Shown: one piece after another, positions 1-6,700 of the stretch
Position numbering within the stretch: position 1 is the first letter of the stretch
How the letters are laid out: each line of letters opens with the position of its first letter
Assembly: GCA_035272265.1 (NCBI GenBank)
Contig: DATEQV010000420.1
Span: forward strand, 1-8,017
DNA from: Acidisphaera sp035272265
Lineage (GTDB): Bacteria; Pseudomonadota; Alphaproteobacteria; Acetobacterales; Acetobacteraceae
Reading direction: 5' to 3'
Length of the DNA stretch: 8,017 bases
Notes under the pieces: model-generated
What the model was told of the DNA's origin: nothing
What the model saw: only the letters and a program-made list of their open reading frames with translations
Databases searched by the model: none
Position numbers and translations under genes: made by a program

Positions 1-1
1 C

Positions 2-118
2 GTCGCCTTGCCGCCGCTGGTGCGTCAGCTGCCGCCTGCCATCCCGCCGCCTACGTCGGCGCCAGCCGCGTCGCCGTCCCGCCGCGGTCGCCCGCGGCGT
101 GGTGCCACGTCGGGCTGA
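2..118 (+). CDS. Possible C-terminal end of an unidentified plus-strand protein (partial)
   Basis: An open frame enters from the left edge and ends at TGA 116-118, giving 38 residues. The tail is rich in Pro and Ala (LPPLVRQLPPAIPPPTSAP) and ends in a basic stretch, SRRGRPRRGATSG, containing an RGRP core like an AT-hook or a disordered nucleic-acid-binding tail. About four fifths of codons end in G or C, as in a real gene here, but another frame of the same bases shows a similar bias, so the reading frame is not proved. It would converge on the transporter gene that ends at 395. No family can be assigned from so short and low-complexity a tail. The sequence left of the window would decide it. 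Confidence 0.35.
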   Translation, partial: VALPPLVRQLPPAIPPPTSAPAASPSRRGRPRRGATSG

Positions 119-261
119 ATTTCCGGGATTCTCCTTGCCAATCAATAACTTCCAGAAATGCGGTGTCGAACTCAAGTCAGAGCTTCCGCCGAGCTTTCGG
201 GGTAGGCTCATTGTCACTCAAACCAGCGACGGCGCCCGCGATGCTGTGGGTGTAGCCACGG

Positions 262-288
262 CGGCAGCGATGCTCGCCTTCGCTGTCG
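262..288 (+). other. Imperfect hairpin, weak terminator candidate
   Basis: CAGCGA (265-270) pairs with TCGCTG (280-285) around a nine-base loop. The stem extends outward to 262/288 through one G-U pair on the plus strand, giving nine pairs. A short TTTT follows at 295-298, after a seven-base gap. That could end plus-strand transcription coming from the gene that stops at 118, but the T-run is short and displaced, so this is only a weak intrinsic-terminator candidate. Confidence 0.25.
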
Positions 289-321
289 AACGGCTTTTCG
301 CGGACCCCCAAGCGGCCACCG

Positions 322-386
322 GACTCGAGCCACGCTCCTCCTCGGACGAACGGGACTCGTCGACTCTGCAAGGGTTCTGTGACTCG
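322..386. promoter_or_regulatory. Cluster of four GANTC (CcrM-type) sites
   Basis: GACTC occurs at 322, 354, 362 and 381, four sites in 65 bases; a fifth GANTC (GATTC) is at 127. In Alphaproteobacteria, CcrM methylates the adenine of GANTC, and GcrA with sigma-70 reads methylated sites in promoters. The cluster sits just beyond the transporter stop codon, so it is not an obvious promoter for either annotated neighbour. Three of the sites lie 20-50 bases upstream of a small minus-strand GTG frame starting at 333. The sites are plain in the sequence; the regulatory role is inference. Confidence 0.4.
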
Positions 387-394
387 AACGCACT

Positions 395-1648
395 CTATCC
401 TGACATTACCCCGGCCACCGCCCCGCTGCTCAGCGTCGCCAGCGTTCCCGAGATCATGGAGCGCCATCCCAGCGCCACCACCTCTGCCCGCCGCTCCGGT
501 ATCATCGTGCTGAGCCCACCCGTCAAAATGCCCAGGCTGCCGAAATTGGCGAAGCCGCACATGGCGTAGGTCATCACCACCCGACCACGGGACGAAAGCG
601 CACCCTCCGGTAGGCCGGCCATCTGTAGGTAACTTAGAAACTCGTTCAGCACCGTCTTGGTCGACATCAGCGTCGCCCCCACCGCGCTCTCCCCCCACGG
701 CAGACCGATCAGCCACACCAGCGGGCGCATCGGCAGCGCGAAAATCGCCTGCAACGTCACCGGCGCGCCGCCCCACTCCGGCAGGTGGGCGAGTGCCATG
801 TTGATCAACGCGACGAACGCCACCGTCACAAGCAGCACCGACGCGATGCCGACCAGCGGCGCCAGCCCGTCCATCGTGCCGCGCACCAGCGCATCGAGCG
901 AACTCGCCGCGCGGTGCTCGGGCGCGATCTCGGCCGCATCGTCGCCGGGACCGAACGGCACCATCAGCTCGGCGATCGCCAGCGCCGCCGGCGTGCTGAT
1001 GACGGACGCGATCAGGATGTTGCCGAGCGCGTTCGGCACCACCGGGCCCAGCACCGACGCATAGATCACCATCACCGTGCCCGCGACACCGGCCATGCCA
1101 CAGGACATCAGCGCGAACAATTCGCCGCGCTGCATCCGCGCGAGCCACGGACGGATCAGCAGCGGCGCCTCGATCATGCCGAGGAAGATGTGCACCGCCG
1201 CCCCCAGCGACAGCGCGCCGCCCAACCCGAGCGTGCGGCGCAAGCCCCACGCGAACACCGCGGTGACCCGCTGCAGCACGCCCCAGTGGAACAGCAGCGA
1301 CGCGAGCGCGCTGATCGTCAGCACCAGCGGCAACGCCTTGAACGCCAGGATGAACGTGGCACCCGGATGCGTCTCGGCGAACGGCAGCGGGCCGCCGCCC
1401 AGATAGCCGAACACGAACGCCGTGCCCGCGTCGGTCGCGTCCTGCAACGCGGTCGCCACCGAATTCAACGCATAGATCGCGCGCGCGGCGGGCGGCACGC
1501 CGATCAGCAGCGCAGCCAGCGCCAGCTGCAACCCCACCCCGCCCAGCACCGTGCGCCAGCGCACGCGGCCGCGCCGCTCGCCCAGCAGCCACGCCAGCGC
1601 GAGCAGCACCGGCAGCGCCAGCAAGCCCCGCAGATGTTCGATCGGCAC
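395..1648 (-). CDS. Concentrative nucleoside transporter (CNT/NupC family)
   Basis: A multi-pass inner-membrane protein of 417 residues, the usual length for bacterial CNTs, which import nucleosides with a cation (Na+ or H+). Family marks are a nucleoside-recognition/gate region at about 85-200 with GMIEAPLLIRPWL (157-169) in the first re-entrant loop, the signature KTVLNEFLSY (331-340), and CGFANFGSLGILTGGL (364-379) near the C-terminus. The two residues before loop glutamate E160 are Met158 and Ile159, where characterised CNTs usually have Gln and Ser/Thr, so substrate preference may differ. The start is GTG at 1648, five bases after the upstream oxidoreductase stop. There is no strong ribosome site, which fits coupling to the preceding gene. 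Earlier in-frame codons overlap that gene's end. The family call is firm; the substrate is not known. Confidence 0.9.
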   Translation of the reverse strand: MPIEHLRGLLALPVLLALAWLLGERRGRVRWRTVLGGVGLQLALAALLIGVPPAARAIYALNSVATALQDATDAGTAFVFGYLGGGPLPFAETHPGATFILAFKALPLVLTISALASLLFHWGVLQRVTAVFAWGLRRTLGLGGALSLGAAVHIFLGMIEAPLLIRPWLARMQRGELFALMSCGMAGVAGTVMVIYASVLGPVVPNALGNILIASVISTPAALAIAELMVPFGPGDDAAEIAPEHRAASSLDALVRGTMDGLAPLVGIASVLLVTVAFVALINMALAHLPEWGGAPVTLQAIFALPMRPLVWLIGLPWGESAVGATLMSTKTVLNEFLSYLQMAGLPEGALSSRGRVVMTYAMCGFANFGSLGILTGGLSTMIPERRAEVVALGWRSMISGTLATLSSGAVAGVMSG

Positions 1649-1653
1649 GCCCG

Positions 1654-2961
1654 TCAGACCGCGAACCGCGTCTCCATCTCCCGCCGGAACCGCAGCGCCT
1701 CGTCGCGCTCGTCCAGTTGCACGTCCCGCCACGTCACGACCTGTCCCGCCGCAACCGCGCGGGTCAGCGGCAGCCGCGAGGCCAGTCCGATCGGCAGCGC
1801 ACCCGCCGCGAGGCTCGCCGACACCGGCAGCAGCTTGCCCCACACCGTCGCACCGCCCTCGCCGTCCAGCACTTCGCCTTCGCGCAGGTCGCGCTTGGCG
1901 ACCGCCGCCACGTCGCCCCGCCACGCGTCGGGCGCGCCGGTCGGCTCGCGCCGCAGCACGGCCGACAGCACCGACACGTTCAGCTCCAGCCCGATCAGGT
2001 GGAACGGCCGGTACAGCGCCGCGCGCCGCCCCGACGGATCGGTGACGACGCCGTACTCGGCGAAGCAGCGCATCGCGTAGTCGTTGGGCGCCTCGAACAC
2101 GACGTACACGCCCCAGCGCAAATCGTCGGCCACCGGCGAGCCGTCGCGATGCACCGACGACACCACCTCCACCTGTCCCGCGTGGTGCAACGCACCGCCC
2201 TCGTTGCTCGGCCGCAGCACGCTCGCCAGCTCGCGCGCGCCGCACGGCGGAAAGCCGAGGCCGTCGGGCGGCGGCGTCAGTCCCGTCGCGTTGGCGATCG
2301 CCGCCATCTCGATCGCCGACTTCGTGCCGTCGAGAAACGAGTTGAACATCTGCGGGTTCATCCCGCCCGCCGCCGCCGCCTCCGGCGTCAGCCCGTAATA
2401 GCCCCACACCGTCGCCGGCGTGGAGGCGTGGAACTCGGGCAGGTACTTGGTGCCCTTCCCGGCCGCGATCACCGCGAACCCGCAGGTGCGCGCCCAGTCG
2501 ACCATCTCGCACACCAGCGCCGGCTGGTCGCCATAGGCGAGGCTGTACACCACGCCCGCGCGCGCCGCGCGCTCGGCCAGCAGCGGCCCCGCCAGCGCGT
2601 CGGCCTCGACGTTGACCATCACGATGTGCTTGCCCGCGTCGATCGCGCCGATCGCGTGGCGCAGGCCGGCGGCGGGATGGCCGGTCGCTTCGATGACGAC
2701 CTCGATGCGCGCGTCCTCCATCAGCGCCATCGCCGCGTCGGTGAAGCGCACGGCGTCGATCCGTCCCGCGTCCCACCCGGTGCTGCGGCACGCGGCGCGC
2801 GCGCGGTCCGGCGACAGGTCGGCGATGGCGGCCACCTCCAGTCCGGGCGTGGTCGACACCTGCGAGAGGAACATCGTGCCGAACTTGCCCGCGCCGATCA
2901 GGCCGACCCGCACCGGGCCGGACTGCTCGACGCGACGTTGCAGCAGCCGGTGCAGGTTCAT
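1654..2961 (-). CDS. Homoserine-dehydrogenase-like NAD(P)-dependent oxidoreductase with SAF domain (COG4091; DRL-like)
   Basis: A soluble protein of 435 residues. The N-terminus has a Rossmann fold with VGLIGAGKFGTMF (19-31; GxGxxG at 23-28), acidic D48 after the second strand, and VVIEATGHPAAG (88-99). The middle carries the conserved-looking GKGTKYLPEFHASTP (168-182) and MNPQMFNSFLDGTK (201-214). The C-terminus, about 346-420, looks like a SAF domain (DVAAVAKRDLREGEVL to VAAGQVVTWRDVQLD). This layout matches COG4091, 'predicted homoserine dehydrogenase', not true ThrA/Hom. Brucella abortus DRL, an alternative 1-deoxy-D-xylulose-5-phosphate reductoisomerase, was described as belonging to a homoserine-dehydrogenase-like family of this kind, so MEP-pathway activity is one possibility. 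Many relatives have no known substrate. ATG 2961 has GAGG six bases upstream (2968-2971). Pairing with a nucleoside transporter could instead suggest sugar or nucleoside catabolism. The family is fairly sure, the reaction unknown. Confidence 0.85.
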   Translation of the reverse strand: MNLHRLLQRRVEQSGPVRVGLIGAGKFGTMFLSQVSTTPGLEVAAIADLSPDRARAACRSTGWDAGRIDAVRFTDAAMALMEDARIEVVIEATGHPAAGLRHAIGAIDAGKHIVMVNVEADALAGPLLAERAARAGVVYSLAYGDQPALVCEMVDWARTCGFAVIAAGKGTKYLPEFHASTPATVWGYYGLTPEAAAAGGMNPQMFNSFLDGTKSAIEMAAIANATGLTPPPDGLGFPPCGARELASVLRPSNEGGALHHAGQVEVVSSVHRDGSPVADDLRWGVYVVFEAPNDYAMRCFAEYGVVTDPSGRRAALYRPFHLIGLELNVSVLSAVLRREPTGAPDAWRGDVAAVAKRDLREGEVLDGEGGATVWGKLLPVSASLAAGALPIGLASRLPLTRAVAAGQVVTWRDVQLDERDEALRFRREMETRFAV

Positions 2962-3031
2962 CGGGGGCCTCGCGCGAATGACGGCCGGACGATCCAGGCA
3001 AATCGCCTTCCGGTCCAGAGGCCAAAGCCTC

Positions 3032-3064
3032 GATTCAGCGCACGATTCACGGCTCCGGCGATTC
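3032..3064. promoter_or_regulatory. Cluster of three GANTC sites upstream of the oxidoreductase gene
   Basis: GATTC occurs at 3032, 3044 and 3060, three sites in 33 bases, within the 122-base gap before the ATG at 2961. This is where a separate promoter for the oxidoreductase-transporter unit would lie. In Alphaproteobacteria, CcrM methylation of GANTC and GcrA binding tune cell-cycle promoters, and the sites sit 70-105 bases from the start codon, a plausible promoter distance. I see no clear sigma-70 -35/-10 pair, so transcription from here is inferred. Confidence 0.45.
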
Positions 3065-3084
3065 CGCCTCCGCCGATCGTGCGC
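3038..3084. repeat. Inverted repeat after the dioxygenase gene
   Basis: GCGCACGAT (3038-3046) and ATCGTGCGC (3076-3084) form perfect nine-base arms 29 bases apart. The right arm touches the last base of the dioxygenase stop codon. A small second hairpin, GAGGC/GCCTC with a CAAA loop, lies at 3018-3031. On the minus strand neither is followed by a T-run, so these are not classical intrinsic terminators. They could slow or process the message between the two gene pairs, or be a protein-binding site. Two of the three GANTC sites lie inside or at the edge of the repeat. Confidence 0.4.
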
Positions 3085-3794
3085 TAGGCACTGTGCCGGA
3101 ACGTCACCACCAGCACGTCGCGGAACCCGGGATGCGACGGGTCCTCCGGTGCGACCGGCGTCACGCCGTGCATCACCCGCAGGTCGTCGACCAGCGCCGC
3201 GTCGAGCGGCCGCGCCAGCGTGAAGCTGCCGAGCTCGCGCCCGTCCGGCGACGACACGGTCGTCACGCCCTCGCGGATGTTGCGGCGGTTCACCAGCAGC
3301 ACCAGCACCGTGTCCACGCCGTCGCGGTGCCGCCCCTCCGGCGTCGGCTTGCCCGCCGCGCCCGCGCGCGCCTCGATGCGGAACTGGTGGACCTCGATGT
3401 GCCACGCGACGTGTGGCGTGATCGCGTCGTTCAGCGCGCGCATGGCCGACAGGATCGTCGTCATCGTCGCACCCGCGCCGATCTCCGGCAGGATCGGCTG
3501 GAACCACCGCTCGATGTCGCCATTCAGCGGGTTGTAGTCGCGGCTCTGGTAGTGCGGCTGGTGCGGCTCGCGGGTGATCGGCCCCCCCGGGCGCGCGGCG
3601 AAGATTGCGTGGCGGCGTTTCCGGTAGCGCCCGCCATCGGCCATGTAGGTGTCCAGGCCCAGATCGTCCCAGCTCGCGGCGAACGCGGCCCAGTCGCCCA
3701 GCGTGCCGTGGTCCAGCAGCACGCCGCGCATCTCGGCGCCCGGCACGAACGCAAAGCCCGCGTCGCGCAGGCGGGCAGTCAGGTCATCGGTCAT
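3084..3794 (-). CDS. 2-oxoglutarate/Fe(II)-dependent dioxygenase, IDO/BsmA-like (2OG-Fe_Oxy_2)
   Basis: A soluble protein of 236 residues, typical of the 2OG-Fe_Oxy_2 (PF10014) family, whose studied members hydroxylate free amino acids (for example Bacillus L-isoleucine dioxygenase). The iron-binding facial triad is visible: H156 and D158 in GRHRDGVD (154-161) and the distal H209 in RVMHGVTPV (206-214). R225 in FRDVLVV is a candidate for holding 2-oxoglutarate; R233 is another. The N-terminal half contains RYRKRRHAIF (56-65) and PHQPHYQSRDYNPLNGDIERWF (77-98), resembling family members that carry the substrate. ATG 3794 overlaps the channel gene's TGA as ATGA, with GAGG eight bases upstream (3803-3806), so the two are translationally coupled. 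The substrate is unknown; a free amino acid is the best guess from the family. Confidence 0.87.
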   Translation of the reverse strand: MTDDLTARLRDAGFAFVPGAEMRGVLLDHGTLGDWAAFAASWDDLGLDTYMADGGRYRKRRHAIFAARPGGPITREPHQPHYQSRDYNPLNGDIERWFQPILPEIGAGATMTTILSAMRALNDAITPHVAWHIEVHQFRIEARAGAAGKPTPEGRHRDGVDTVLVLLVNRRNIREGVTTVSSPDGRELGSFTLARPLDAALVDDLRVMHGVTPVAPEDPSHPGFRDVLVVTFRHSA

Positions 3795-6598
3795 TCGGCG
3801 GCCCTCGGTATCGCATCAGGCTGTACCGCCTGCTCCGGCGACGCCGCGGCGCCCGGCGGCGGCTCCTCCGGCGCGGGCGGATGGTGCCGCGCCTCGATCA
3901 TGTAGGACACGGACGGGTTGTAGATGGCGATGCCGAGCTCCTCGAACCGCTGCTTCAGCCGCTTGTTGAACTCGCGCTGCACCGCATACCGCCCGCTGTC
4001 CGTGCAGCGGATCTGCCCGACGATCGTGACGCTCGACCCGTCGACCTTGTCGACGCCCCACAGCTCGAGCCCCGACAGCATCTTCGGCCCGAAGGCCGTG
4101 TCGTCCTGCATCCCGGAGACGATCGCCTTCAACTCCTCGCACACGCGATCGACGTCCTCGCTGAACGCCACCGTCACGCTCACCGGCGCGTTGCCCAGGC
4201 CGCGGTTCGTGTTCGTCACCGTGGTGACCGCGCTGAACGGGATGATGTGCACCGAGCCGTCGCCCGCGCGCAGCTTGATCGTGCGCACCGACAGGTGCTC
4301 GACGGTACCCGACAGGCCGGACACCGTCACCCAGTCACCCACCTGCATCGCGTTCTCCAGCAGCAGGAAGATGCCGGTGATCAGGTCCTGCACCAGCTTC
4401 TGCGAGCCGAAGCCGATCGCCACACCCACGATCCCCGCGCCGGCCAGCAGCGGGGCGATGTTGACGCCGATCTGGCTCAGCACCGTCAGCCCGGCGACGA
4501 TGCCGATGACGATCATCAGCGCGGTGCGCAGCATCGGCATCAAGGTCTGCAACCGCACCGCGCGCACGTTCTGCCCCTCGCGCGTCAGCCAATCGAGGTG
4601 CCACTCGAACCGCGCGTTGGCCGCCTCCCAGGCGATCAATGCGACAACGATCGTCACGCCGATGGTGACGAGCGCGCTCACGATGCTCTGGCCGAGCGGG
4701 GCGAGGACGAACCAGTCCAGGGTGCGCAGACCCCAGAGCTGCATCAGCCCGAGCAGGGCAACGGTCCAGACGGCCACCTGTACGATGGCGCGCACCAGCG
4801 GGAAGTAGATCGTCAGGCGCTCGCGGAATGCGCGCGGCCCTTCACCGTTCACCTTGCGCGGCCGCATCGCGCGATCGATCCCGCCGAGCAGGACGATCAG
4901 CGTCAGCCGGGCGCCGATCGAGACGGCGACCGCGGAGACGAACATCCGCATCACCACCGCGTAGCCGTTGGGCACCTCGATCGCCCAAACGAGCCAGGTC
5001 GCGGCGAGGAAGAAGATCGCCACCCAATGCCAGGTAGCCGCGAAGCGCGACCGCACGCCCGCCAGCAGGCTGTTCGGCGCGGGCGTGCGGCTGCGGATCC
5101 AGCTCGCGACCGCACGACGCTTCTGCAGCACGACCACGGCGATCAGCACGTGATCGACGAAGCCGACCGTCTTGAGCAGGGCCTTTTGCGCCAACGGCGA
5201 CAGCCCGAGCAGCACGTCCACCGCGGCCACCGCGTAGCCGAACACGGCGATCGCCACGATCCGCCGCAGCCAGCGCATCGAGTAGGCGGCGTCCTCGCTC
5301 GACAGGTGCACCAGCCGAAGGCGCGGATGCTCCGGCGAGAGGATCGTGCCGGCGACGGCCATGACCGCGGCGACGAACGCGTACGCGTTGATCACCGCCA
5401 GCAGGATCAGCCGCGTCTGCCGGCCGTCCGCCAGGATGCTCGCGCTTGCGGCATAGGCGGCGACCAGGAACGCGGCGACCGGCAGCAGGTCGAGCAGCAG
5501 CCGGAGGAGGACGAAGGGCATGCGGCGCAGCAGCGTCCAGGCGGTCGGCCGCAGGCGGCGGCGCGTGTCGGCCTCCATGGCGCCGGCTTCGGCCGCAGCC
5601 TCTGGATCGGCCGGCTCCTGGTCCTGCTGGGCTCCGACGATGGGACGGTCTTCGTGCGCCGCCGGCGCGCGGGCCTGGAAGCGTGCGACCACGCGGCCGA
5701 TCAGCCGCCGCACGACCCACTCGACCGCAATGCCCGCGGCGAGCGCCGCCACGATCCGCCAGGCCGTAGCCAGCACCAGGTCCTGCGCGAGCGGATCGGT
5801 GGCCATGGTCCGCGCCCAGCCCCACAGCAACGGGATGCTGCGCACGGCCGAGAAGGCCGCCAGCGCCTCCGCCGAGGCCTGGTTGAGCAAGCTGGAGCCG
5901 AACACGACCAGGCGCGCGCCGAGGCTGTCGGGCTTCAGCGGCAGCGGCTCAGCTTCCGGCGCAGCGCCCGTCGCCGGGGCGGCGGGCTTGCCCGCGGTTT
6001 GCGCCGGGGCGGCCGCGCCGGCCTGGGGCGGCGGCGCGGCCGGCGTGGCGGACGCGGGCGCCGGCGGCGCCGCGGCGGCAGGGGCCGGCGGGACGACCGC
6101 CAGCGTCGACCCCGCTGCCGGTTTCCCGGAGGCCGGGGCCGGCGCCGGGGGTGCCGGCTGCGCCGCGACGGGGACCGGCGGCGCGATGGCCGCCGCCCTG
6201 GTCAGCGCCTCCAGCTTCGCCTCGAAATCGGCCAGCGCCGCCGGGTTCTTCAGCAGCGCCAGCACACGGGCGGCATCGGCCGGGCTCACGGCGGGAGGCA
6301 GCGCGGCGGGCGCCGGCGCAGCGGGATGGGGCGGCGTGTAGCCGGTCGGTGTCGTCGACTCGACCGGGATCGCCTTCGGCGCAGCCGGCGCCGGCACGTC
6401 GGGCGGACTGACGGCGCCGGGCGGCGGGGCTTCTGCCGGTGGCTCGGCGGGGGGCGGCACATAGCCGGTCGGCGTCGTCGTCTCGACCGCGGCGGCCTTC
6501 CCCGTGTCGGGGGCAGCCGGTGTCTGCGACCAGCCGGCCGGAGCCAGAAAGGCGGTGACGATGCAGACCAGGAGCGCGATTGCGGCTCGGTTTCGCAT
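3791..6598 (-). CDS. YbiO-like mechanosensitive channel, MscS superfamily, with Pro/Ala-rich N-terminal extension
   Basis: A protein of 935 residues, longer than E. coli YbiO (about 740). It begins with a signal-peptide-like segment (MRNRAAIALLVCIVTAFLAP). A low-complexity Pro/Ala-rich stretch follows to about 225, holding a duplicated motif, VE(T/S)TTPTGY(V/T)PP, at 38-49 and 79-90, with a short helical segment at 106-136 between Pro-rich parts. Hydrophobic segments lie near 274-296, 361-383, 396-418, 446-466, 480-491, 523-545, 550-572, 600-622, 628-656 and 690-710. The MscS core is clear: pore helix NIAPLLAGAGIVGVAIGFGS (713-732), KLVQDLITGIFLLLENAMQVGDWVTV (734-759), a beta domain to about 800, and a C-terminal domain to 895 that matches YbiO (GTVEHLSVRTI, HIIPFSAVTTV). 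It relieves turgor on hypo-osmotic shock. ATG 6598 is chosen because the signal peptide starts there; an in-frame ATG 16 codons earlier is less likely. The ribosome site is weak. Confidence 0.92.
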   Translation of the reverse strand: MRNRAAIALLVCIVTAFLAPAGWSQTPAAPDTGKAAAVETTTPTGYVPPPAEPPAEAPPPGAVSPPDVPAPAAPKAIPVESTTPTGYTPPHPAAPAPAALPPAVSPADAARVLALLKNPAALADFEAKLEALTRAAAIAPPVPVAAQPAPPAPAPASGKPAAGSTLAVVPPAPAAAAPPAPASATPAAPPPQAGAAAPAQTAGKPAAPATGAAPEAEPLPLKPDSLGARLVVFGSSLLNQASAEALAAFSAVRSIPLLWGWARTMATDPLAQDLVLATAWRIVAALAAGIAVEWVVRRLIGRVVARFQARAPAAHEDRPIVGAQQDQEPADPEAAAEAGAMEADTRRRLRPTAWTLLRRMPFVLLRLLLDLLPVAAFLVAAYAASASILADGRQTRLILLAVINAYAFVAAVMAVAGTILSPEHPRLRLVHLSSEDAAYSMRWLRRIVAIAVFGYAVAAVDVLLGLSPLAQKALLKTVGFVDHVLIAVVVLQKRRAVASWIRSRTPAPNSLLAGVRSRFAATWHWVAIFFLAATWLVWAIEVPNGYAVVMRMFVSAVAVSIGARLTLIVLLGGIDRAMRPRKVNGEGPRAFRERLTIYFPLVRAIVQVAVWTVALLGLMQLWGLRTLDWFVLAPLGQSIVSALVTIGVTIVVALIAWEAANARFEWHLDWLTREGQNVRAVRLQTLMPMLRTALMIVIGIVAGLTVLSQIGVNIAPLLAGAGIVGVAIGFGSQKLVQDLITGIFLLLENAMQVGDWVTVSGLSGTVEHLSVRTIKLRAGDGSVHIIPFSAVTTVTNTNRGLGNAPVSVTVAFSEDVDRVCEELKAIVSGMQDDTAFGPKMLSGLELWGVDKVDGSSVTIVGQIRCTDSGRYAVQREFNKRLKQRFEELGIAIYNPSVSYMIEARHHPPAPEEPPPGAAASPEQAVQPDAIPRAAE
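6329..6487 (-). repeat. Duplicated VE(T/S)TTPTGY(V/T)PP motif inside the channel gene
   Basis: Two 12-residue copies are encoded at 6452-6487 and 6329-6364, 123 bases apart start to start. They read VETTTPTGYVPP and VESTTPTGYTPP and are separated by a Pro-rich spacer. Ten of twelve residues match, and the DNA is similar too, which suggests an internal duplication. They lie just after the signal peptide, so they should be periplasmic. No known function; possibly a short cell-wall or protein-binding motif. Confidence 0.6.
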
Positions 6599-6700
6599 GA
6601 CGAAGGTCGCACCATACCCCCCTGGCAGGGTCAACACGACCGGCATGAAATGTCTGTCAGCAGGGGACTGGAGCGGACCGGCATCCGCCCAATCTAGTGA
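6599..6700. promoter_or_regulatory. Divergent intergenic region between channel and HIG1 genes
   Basis: These 102 bases must hold the promoters of two divergent genes. I see a near-perfect palindrome CCCTGGCAGGG (6620-6630) and a direct repeat GACCGGCAT at 6638-6646 and 6676-6684 (38 bases apart). On the minus strand there is a TTGACC (around 6630) and a TATGGT, but only 12 bases separate them, too short for a sigma-70 promoter. The palindrome and direct repeat are candidate operator sites only. Confidence 0.4.

Larger units (their letters stand above)
119..394. other. Intergenic region without a convincing gene
   Basis: This stretch lies between the possible plus-strand gene end and the minus-strand transporter stop, so the two neighbours converge on it. 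It is less GC-rich than the flanking genes, especially at 119-170. It holds five GANTC sites (127, 322, 354, 362, 381), an imperfect hairpin at 262-288, and a 39-codon minus-strand open frame (333 to 214) opened by GTG after a GAGGAG purine run. That small frame encodes a very Arg-rich peptide with no recognisable family, and I do not call it a gene. The plus-strand frame through here runs on into the antisense of the transporter and looks spurious. Confidence 0.6.

Noticed and set aside
372..394. A GTTCGAGTC stretch on the minus strand resembling a tRNA T-loop
   Set aside because: The flanking bases do not form a T-stem and no acceptor or anticodon arm can be built around it.
99..569. A 156-codon plus-strand frame from 99
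   Set aside because: It has no recognisable domain and its second half runs antisense through the transporter's C-terminal signature, so it is probably spurious.
785..2080. A 431-codon plus-strand frame across transporter and oxidoreductase
   Set aside because: Composition is Arg/Gln/His-rich, typical of antisense reading in GC-rich genes; the minus-strand families are clear.
395..3025. A single 876-codon minus-strand frame that would fuse an upstream stretch to the transporter
   Set aside because: The part before 1648 is out of frame with the real oxidoreductase and has Arg/Gly-rich nonsense composition; the transporter start at 1648 gives the normal CNT length.
2962..3507. An N-terminal extension of the oxidoreductase back to 3507
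   Set aside because: It would overlap the dioxygenase gene and its sequence is low-complexity; ATG 2961 has a good ribosome site and a proper Rossmann start.
3605..6697. A plus-strand open frame of about 1030 codons antisense to the channel gene
   Set aside because: It is an artefact of high GC: its translation is an Arg/His/Asp/Gln-rich string with no domain, while the opposite strand encodes a clear MscS channel.
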